64,000 nt of DNA. Source: Heterohyrax brucei. Taxonomy: Eukaryota > Chordata > Mammalia > Hyracoidea > Procaviidae. Made by a program: the position numbers and the translations under genes. Of the stretch, positions 57,481 through 64,000 are shown in pieces. The stretch covers positions 23,355,501 through 23,419,500 of the forward strand of contig CM053140.1 in assembly GCA_028571685.1 (NCBI GenBank). Direction: 5' to 3'. The notes beneath the pieces were generated by a model. The model saw nothing but the letters and a program-made list of their open reading frames with translations. It was not told the origin of the DNA and ran no database searches. Every line of letters begins with the position of its first letter. Positions within the stretch are counted from its first letter, which is position 1.

Positions 57481-59188
57481 AAATAAACAAACACAAACAC
57501 AAACACACATGGGAACATGTTTCTTAGATCAATCATATACACAAAATTACATGGGGAACACTTAGTCAAAAACAAAGATGAAAAGACAGGAAAGGACAGG
57601 AAACCTGGACCAATGGACATTGGGGGAAGAGGGTGAAAGGGAAAATAGAATACTAACACAATGCAGGAATTACAACCAAAGTCACAAAACAATTTGTGTG
57701 TAAATTTTTGAATAATAAATTAATTTGCTCTGCAAAATTTCTCCTGAAGCACACTAAAAAATTTGAAATTCTGAGCCCCATCTCCACTACTCGTATACCT
57801 GAGACAAGTCACTTACTTCTGAATCTCAATTGTTCCTCAGTAAAATGGAAATAATAATGTCTATTTCCCAAGGATAAAAACACTGTGGCTAGTAAGGACT
57901 CAACATAGATTTGTTTATGAAGACAGCTGAAGGTTATGATACTGTCCTTAAACCTGGACTAGCTGGACAGCTTGGGTCCTGAAACTCTAATATTCCATGG
58001 TTTTGAGTGCTTTCCTCAACAGAATTTCTCCTCTGGTGTTTGTGATTGTCCAGGGCTGTCCACGTCTTACAGAAGGGTGCTCAGATCCAGACTGAATTTG
58101 ACTAGTTCTCAGTCATAGGAAGTATCTCAAGATTTTCAGAGTCCCCTATTTCCTGCACCTGCCAGAGCCAGGTTTAATCCATATCTCTTCTATTTTGGGC
58201 ATTCCTAATCACACCTATATGTGGGGTTGATAAGATGTTCTAAGTAGCTCCTACCCCTGTCCCTGTAACCTATTGTCATGGCTTTCTTTTCATGGGTTCT
58301 CATAGAAACTAGTAAGTAGATGGCACTAACGTGTTGATTTGGGGAAACATGAGTGTCTTGGAGCCAGGATGTGTTCAGTGGCTTACAGATGGATCAACAC
58401 CAACACTTGGATCTGACTTGAGTATGAACCTGTGTGTTGGGTATGACCTCTTGTTTCTTAATTTTCTTGTGTCACCTCTAATCTACAGTATGTAATTGGG
58501 GATGGGATGGTGGTAGGGGCCCTTTCCCCATTCTTCCCTGCCGAGGGCCCCCTGAAGTAGTTGATCACAGTTCATCCATGGTCTCCATGGCACTTATATG
58601 ACACTCTTCCACAAATGATCCAGCTTCCCTCCTCCAAGTATTCTTGCACTGACAGTAGGCCTTCGATAGATGACCTCTGTAGAGCCTTCTGATTCTCCCT
58701 AGCTCCACTATCACTATACTATTTGTTCCCAGAAAAAAATGACACAGACCTCTGAACATCAGTTTCCTCATCTTCAAGCCAATGTTACAAGTGACTAATC
58801 TATCAAAGTGGTTATGATGATTGAATGGATTAAAGTGAACACAGTATATGACTCTCATTCAAGAAAGTTACATGTACCATTGGCCACCAGGCTACAGAGT
58901 TTGGACTCTCCCACTGAGCTCCATACAGTCAGCATCTGTAGAGTCAATACCATGAGCTCATGGCAGTTCTAGGCCCTGGAACACAGAGATAAATCACATT
59001 CAGCCCCAGGTCCATGATACAGCAGCCACAGCCTGAAGCGAATGGCCATGATAGAGATATCTGCTCAGTACAATGGAAAATGTGGAGGAGTAGATGTTTT
59101 TCTCTGGATTTTAAAGGATAAATAGAAAGTTCTCTTGGCTGTGACAAAGGAAAGGACATTCCAGGCAGAAAGGCTCAAGTGATCAAAG
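57481..59188. other. Gene-free flank, paralogous to 4.7-6.4 kb
   Basis: Aligned by eye with 4,693-6,424. It includes an (AAACAC)-type short repeat at about 57,488-57,510. No gene is seen. Confidence 0.55.
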
Positions 59189-59189
59189 T

Positions 59190-59355
59190 ATGTTGTTGTC
59201 GTCACTGTCATTGTTAGATGCCACTGAGTCACTTCCAACTTGTAGCAACCCCATGAACAACAGAATGAAACACCACCTGGTCCTGTTTCATGTCCACAAT
59301 CATTTTTATGCTTAATCCCATTGTTACATCCACTGTGTCAATCCATCTCCTTGAG
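59190..59355 (-). mobile_element. RTE1 3' tail only
   Basis: 'gttgttgtcgtcactgtcattgttagatgcc', 'tccaacttgtagcaaccccatgaacaacagaatgaaacacc', ending at 'ttgaggaggg'. At the matching place in the CYP4F-a flank the RTE is nearly full length, so most was deleted here or expansion differs. Confidence 0.65.
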
Positions 59356-59494
59356 GAGGGGACTATTTCCCAATCTTCGACTTAACAGTGACACCACCAG
59401 AATTCCTAGTCAAATAATAGAGTAGGTTTATTTGCGATTACTTATGGATAGGTTAGAGGGAGGGGAAAGGAACCTGTGTTGCTTAGAGGGTGAA

Positions 59495-59740
59495 AAAATT
59501 TCTTCTTGCCTTAGAGTCTATTCTGACTCACAGTGAAGCTATAGGACAGAGTAGAACTTTCCCATTTGGTTTCCAAGCCCATAAAAGTTTAGGAAAGTCA
59601 ACTGCCACATCTTTCTCCCTTGGAAAGGCCAGCGAGTCAGACCACCAACCTTTTGGTTAGCAGCCAACTGCTAAACCACTGTGTCACCAGAGTTCCTTAA
59701 AATAAACAGTAAAGCAAAATAATAATAATAATAATAATGC
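59495..59740 (-). repeat. AfroSINE followed by an (AAT)n run
   Basis: 'ttagagtctattctgactcacag', 'aggacagagtagaactttccc', 'ggttagcagccaactgctaaaccactgtgtcaccagag', then (AAT)7-like at 59,717-59,738. Paralogous to 10,150-10,355. Confidence 0.75.
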
Positions 59741-60324
59741 AAATTACGAAAAGGGAAAAGAGAAATAAAACTAAATAAAAACAAATTTCAAAAAATGAGA
59801 AAAAGCTGGGAAACGCATTTCTGATTCTCACTCAGGTTTGCTTAGCTCTGATCTTTATGTAAGCAGAATCATCAGGCCTATCTTCTAAGAAGCATGTTCT
59901 GACCTTAAATCTTTCAGTTAGTAGTCTAGTGCAAACCAGTTTTGCCACCAAAGGACCTCTTAGTTACATGGAAATCCAACTAAAACAGAAATCAGACACC
60001 ATAGACTGCGCACTGAAAATGAAACCCACCTTCCGACTGCAAAACTGGAATCTCCAAGGGCAGCACCAAGGACCCTCTCCAAGTTTGGTTACTGTTTTAT
60101 AAATATTCTCTCTTCTAGGTATACAATAGAATTGTCTTGACAAGTTCCATAAACATCCTGTTAGGCTTCTTTCTACTGAAATCGAGTTATTGATTAATTT
60201 AATTTAAAAGTAAATTCCTGTAATTGCATTTACAATTCATGAGAACTCCTTCATGATGGCTAATACTTCGTTTTAATAACTTTCTCATCTATGGCTACAC
60301 TATTGTCTGAAGTCTCTCTGGAGA
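59741..60324. other. Gene-free flank
   Basis: Paralogous by eye to 10,380-11,030. No gene is seen. Confidence 0.45.
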
Positions 60325-60480
60325 ATAAAGTCATTAACATCAAATCATTTCTGACTCATAAGAACCCTATGTGACAGAGCAGAACTGCCCAGAGTTTCCA
60401 GGGAGTGTCTGGTGGATTCACACTGCTGACCTTTGGTTAGCAGCCATAGTTTTTAACCACTGTGCCACCAGGATTTCCCT
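60325..60480 (-). repeat. AfroSINE private to the CYP4F-c flank
   Basis: Reverse AfroSINE (CATCAAATCATTTCTGACTC, head complement 'ggttagcagccatagtttttaaccactgtgccacc'), flanked by TGGAGAATA at about 60,319 and 60,482. The CYP4F-a flank near 11,020-11,035 lacks it and reads 'cctggagaaaagaag' straight through. Confidence 0.8.
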
Positions 60481-60559
60481 TTGGAGAATAGGAGTGAGCA
60501 AATTCTTCCATTATGTGTGTAACTTATGGGTCAGTTTTATTTCACCTGGCTCTTTATCT

Positions 60560-60775
60560 TTCAGGCCATTAGGTAAAAGTTGGGTGAATACGGACTGCTT
60601 TATTCACGAGCGGAGGTCTGCAAGTGGTGAAAACGTTTTGTGCTTGACTACCAACCTAAAAGTCGGCTCTTTGAACGCAGTAGCATCTTGGAGTAAAGAC
60701 ATAACGATCTGCTTCCATAAAAATGACTGCCAAGGAAACCCTATGAACAATTCTACTCTGTAATGCCTAGGGTCA
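60560..60775 (+). repeat. AfroSINE (tRNA-headed)
   Basis: 'ggaggtctgcaagtggtgaaaac', CCAACCTAAAAGTCGGCTCT, 'gatctgcttcc', 'aaaccctatgaac', 'attctactctg'. Paralogous to 11,145-11,330. Confidence 0.7.
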
Positions 60776-61539
60776 CCATGAGCCCAAAACAAATGTGTGG
60801 ATTTCTGTTTGTTTAGTTATTTATGAATGGCCGTCATGACTGGTGTTGTTTCTGTTCCAATGGGTCCCATTTGAGAGGTCTTCCTTGACCTTTCTGTGGC
60901 CCTGCCGACACTGGAGAGTGTTCACACATTTGTTTATTATTCATCTCTCCCACATGATTGCAGCACCGGTGGGCAGAACTTTATCGGCAGTGCCCAGTCC
61001 AAGAAATAGCATTCAGTGAAATTAATTGAGATGCAGACAGTGCATAAACAATGAAGGAAAATATCTCTGAGGTGACATTTCAGATAAGCCCTGAGTAATG
61101 AAACTCAGGCATGAAACATCTGGGAGAAGATCTTCCCAAGCACAGTGAATAGCACCTGCAAACAGAACTGAGGCCAAGAAGGTAGAGTACAGTGAAGCAG
61201 GGGAGATCAGCTGGAGAGGTTTGAAGGCTTCACGATGGGTCAACACAGCAGAATTTCTTCCTCTATAAAAAGAGATCAACATTTGCAGCAGGGTCTTATT
61301 TTGGCACATTAACTGAGTTTTCTCTGATGTCCCCACCCCTTGCACCTCGAGGTACTCATCTCAGAAACACATGCTCCTATATGTACCCCAGGAGGAAGAC
61401 CTTATACAAGGAGCAACGAAGCTCAAACTCTTCCCTTTGAGTTGCTTTCACACTTCTAAAGTCCCATAATGCAGATAGTCACAGAAGGCAGCACACTGTG
61501 ATTTGCAAGAACCAGGCTTTTGGAAAGGGCTAAAAAGAA
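60776..61539. other. Gene-free flank
   Basis: Partly paralogous to 11,340-11,410 and 12,660-13,030. The part around 60,860-61,200 is not found in the CYP4F-a flank, where other sequence (11,410-12,660) stands. No gene is seen. Confidence 0.45.
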
Positions 61540-61630
61540 ACCACTGCCAGGAAACGGATTCCAATTTATAGTGACCACACAGGTTGTCTGGGACTGTGAC
61601 TTTCTGGCAGCTAATCACTTTAACTACTGC
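61540..61630 (-). repeat. AfroSINE remnant
   Basis: 'aaaccactgccaggaaacggattccaatttatagtgaccacacagg', shortened. Paralogous to 13,035-13,212. Confidence 0.55.
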
Positions 61631-62551
61631 ACTAAAAAGACTATGTTCACTCAGCAGTGACTTCACTAAGCATAGCTCAGAGTTCTTCACATTCAGTCCT
61701 TGGGGATCACCTGAAATAGGTACTACTATGATCCCCACTATACAAATGAGGAAACTGAGGCAGACAGAGGGAAATTCGCTTCCCCAAAATCACACAGCAG
61801 AGCTGAGACTGGACTCCAAGCAATCTGGCCCCACAACCCGTGCTTTTGGGGTCAGTTTTTGTTTCCAGTGATTCAGCTTCGACTATCAAGCTACCCGGCT
61901 CCTGCTTCCCCAGACTGAACCACTCACTACTAACCCTGCCAGTTTATAATGAGAAAGCGAGAGGAACCTGGAGGTGAGGGATGGGATGAGCCTCCTGTTG
62001 ACTTTCCCCTGAGATCACTGGGCACCCAAGCAGTCAGTCTCTATCTTGGCCAGGATGCCTGGGCACTAGGGGACCAGTGGAGGAAGGGGCTTCTGAAGAC
62101 AAGGAAAGTGGAGCACCCAAGACTGACTGGAATGGGCTGACATGGGGGGGGTCACTGGCAACAGCAGGGAATGAACTAACAGTCCTAGACAGGCTCCTGT
62201 GTGGGGGCTACATAAACCACACCCCCCTTGTGTGCTGGGCTGACCAGAAGCCTTTATCCTGGGGCACTCAGGCATCCCAGTGGAAGGGATCTGCCACTAG
62301 GACCTCACTCCCTGACTCAGGGCTTCAATCTCATCCATTAATTCTATCCTCAACTTTGGTCCCTCTCCTGCTGTAACACTCCCCATGGCTCTCTATTGCC
62401 CTGGCACTGGGAGAACCCAAGGGCAACATCAGTGCCTTGGGCTCAGGAAGTCTGGCCCTGCCTCACCCAGGCACTACACCTTCAGGTCATCTCTATCCCC
62501 AAGCACCTCTGCTGATTCCTGGGGAAGCTCAGGCAGAAGTTACAGCAGAGT
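61631..62551. other. 3' flank of CYP4F-c
   Basis: Paralogous by eye to 13,213-14,130. No gene is seen; the open frames of 60-99 codons are not shared. Confidence 0.5.
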
Positions 62552-62557
62552 TTTATT
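62552..62557 (-). terminator. Polyadenylation signal AATAAA of CYP4F-c
   Basis: AATAAA on the minus strand, 57 bases past the stop codon, at the same spacing as in CYP4F-a. Confidence 0.7.
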
Positions 62558-62613
62558 CCTTGAAGTCAGCTAAAGAAGGTGGGTGAGTTGCGGTGGGTCT
62601 AAGGGGTGGGGAA

Positions 62614-62791
62614 TTACTGATTGTCCACATCCAGCAGCTCCACTTGAAGCCACAGCCCACCCTCAGCCCGCAGGATCAGCTCTGGCTTCCTCCGTGGCTC
62701 GGTGTCTTCTGGTAGTATTCGAAAGCGTAGCAGCGTGAGCGCCAGGACAACCTTCATCTCAGCCATGGCAAACGTCTGCCCTATACAGTTC
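62614..62791 (-). CDS. CYP4F: CYP4F-c last coding exon
   Basis: 178 nt, acceptor CTGCAG, stop TAA. Encodes [20 protein letters not shown] and on to [19 protein letters not shown]. Confidence 0.93.
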
Positions 62792-64000
62792 CTGCAGACC
62801 AGTGGGATGTGACTTAGCCCAGGACTCCATCAGGACCTCACTGTGCCTGGAACCCTACCCAGGACCCTCACCCCTGCCTGGATCATCCTTAACGATAAAG
62901 AGGGGGCTGGCCAGACCACCCTGAAGGCTTCTATGTCCCCTGAGCTTAGCCCAGACCCCAACTGCCCACTCGCAAAAGTAGATGAGGCCAGAGAACTGAG
63001 CCTCCTAGGACCCTTCCTTGAACCTTGTCTTCTTTCTCAGAACTTTGTCCAAACATCCACGGGAGGGAAAAGGAGAGGGTGGGAACTTGGACTACCTGAA
63101 GCCCTCCACACACAATCAGGCCTCGACAAAGCCATAGAAGACCCACAGCCCCCAACCTCTTCAGCTTTTTCTCAGTTGCCTGTAGGCCTCACCTGGGACC
63201 TGCAGAGAAGGGAATAAAAGCCAGAGGGGACCTCTTCTCAGTATTTTCTACATTGAAGCGGAAGGGATCATAGACCTGGGGATAAAGAGACAGGGCTGCT
63301 GGGTGACATCTCTCAAGTAGATGCAAGTATAGAGCCAGATGGGATCTCTGACTCCCTGCTAAGGGCCCCTCCCCTTCTGAAGGGTCCTGCAGTGCGTGAG
63401 GATGGGAGAGCAAGAGGCAAACCTCAGGATTTGGCCACACAGAGGGGTTGTGATGGGTTCCAAAGATGCTGATGAGGCAGATGACACCTGTGGGAGGAGA
63501 GGACAGTCAGGACAAGATCCCGTTATCTGATGGGCTCCCCTCCCTACCCAGGATTTTCTCCTTGCCAGTGTGGGCACCTTTGGGGATGACACGGCCATCT
63601 GGAAATACCACATCCTGGGTACAGCAGCGTGAGATGGCAGTGACTGAGGGGTACATCCGCAGGCTCTCCTTGATGCACATGGTCAAGAATGGCAGCTGGG
63701 CCAAGTCGTCCCTAAGGAATGCCCCCCAAAATTAACCCGAGAGCCAAGACTCCCCCAGTCCCCTGCTATGTGGTGATAGTCTTTTTACCATCTCTCTCTG
63801 ACCTTCACTCCTTGTAACAAAACTGATTTCAGATTGATCAAAGATTAAGCATTAGATGACTAGATAAACAAAATACAGTACATACACAAAATGATGTACA
63901 ACTCAGCCATAAAGAGAAATTAGGTCTTGATGTATGCCACTGCATAGGTGAATTTTTTAAATATGCTTAGTAAAATAAAAACCCAATCCACTGCTGTCAA
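62614..64000 (-). CDS. CYP4F: CYP4F-c: CYP4F gene, 3' end (exons 9-12), continues past the window
   Basis: Visible coding join, minus strand: 63711-63578, 63487-63423, 63275-63193, 62791-62614. Lengths (134, 65, 83, 178 nt) and phases equal those of CYP4F-a, and the frame is open to TAA. The K-helix KESLR, PFRF and heme loop PFSAGPRNCIG with its Cys are intact, so a working P450 of the ER membrane is plausible. The segment after the K-helix reads [13 protein letters not shown] instead of [13 protein letters not shown] in CYP4F-a. Tail [11 protein letters not shown]. Exons 1-8, including the I-helix heme-linking position, lie beyond the right edge. Whether the whole gene is intact cannot be judged. 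Confidence 0.9.
63193..63275 (-). CDS. CYP4F: CYP4F-c coding exon 11
   Basis: 83 nt, acceptor CCCCAG, donor [26 protein letters not shown], then IPFSAGPR. Confidence 0.93.
63423..63487 (-). CDS. CYP4F: CYP4F-c coding exon 10
   Basis: 65 nt, acceptor CCACAG, donor GTTTGC (weak); [20 protein letters not shown]. Confidence 0.92.
63578..63711 (-). CDS. CYP4F: CYP4F-c coding exon 9
   Basis: 134 nt, acceptor CCTTAG, donor GTGCCC (poor match beyond GT); [20 protein letters not shown], then [19 protein letters not shown]. Confidence 0.92.
63838..64000 (+). mobile_element. L1 3' end in CYP4F-c intron 8, then AfroSINE at the edge
   Basis: 'agattaagcattagatgactagataaac' and 'cagccataaagagaaat' match the L1 at 15,450-15,855, at the same place in intron 8. 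A reverse AfroSINE starts at about 63,975 and is cut by the window end. Confidence 0.65.

Overview
This is mammalian (eukaryotic) genomic DNA, almost certainly from an afrothere and most likely a paenungulate such as elephant or manatee. The signs are intron-split genes with GT-AG splice sites, and dense AfroSINE-type SINEs (core read as a tandem of GAGTCGG...CGACTCGACGGCA) sharing their 3' tail with many copies of an RTE/BovB-type LINE (RTE1 of Afrotheria). AfroSINEs are known only from Afrotheria. No operon, CRISPR array or prokaryotic feature is present.

The only host genes I can support belong to one cytochrome P450 cluster of subfamily CYP4F (microsomal fatty-acid/eicosanoid hydroxylases), all on the minus strand. 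CYP4F-a (14,193-35,903) is a complete gene: 12 coding exons, every splice site GT-AG, every exon phase compatible, an open frame of 523 codons and an AATAAA 57 bases after the stop. It has Gly where many CYP4 enzymes carry the I-helix Glu that bonds covalently to heme, as remembered for CYP4F8 and CYP4F12. CYP4F-b (38,366-44,325) is a dead partial copy holding only exons 1-4, with at least five independent lesions. CYP4F-c (62,614 to beyond the right edge) shows the last four exons, intact; the rest lies outside the window.

Layout. 1-4.7 kb: old L1, MaLR LTR, SINEs and a degenerate RTE. 4.7-14.1 kb: 3' flank of CYP4F-a, with an RTE carrying a mariner-derived inverted remnant. 14.2-35.9 kb: CYP4F-a, whose 8.4-kb intron 8 is filled by RTE copies and a two-LTR MaLR element. 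28.8-37.15 kb and 37.43-45.5 kb: a tandem segmental duplication of the 5' half of CYP4F-a (promoter region through exon 4), with a mariner remnant exactly at the join. 45.9-57.5 kb: nested repeats, including an RTE split by a MaLR LTR which is itself split by a class II-type solo LTR. 57.5-64 kb: 3' flank and 3' end of CYP4F-c, homologous to 4.7-15.9 kb, so a second and larger duplication.

I see no new biochemical system. The observations most worth following are the Gly substitution in CYP4F-a, divergence of a substrate-recognition segment in CYP4F-c, the palindromic mariner derivative found at two unrelated loci, and the nested retroelement stack. All repeat-family names rest on remembered consensus sequences and could not be searched here.
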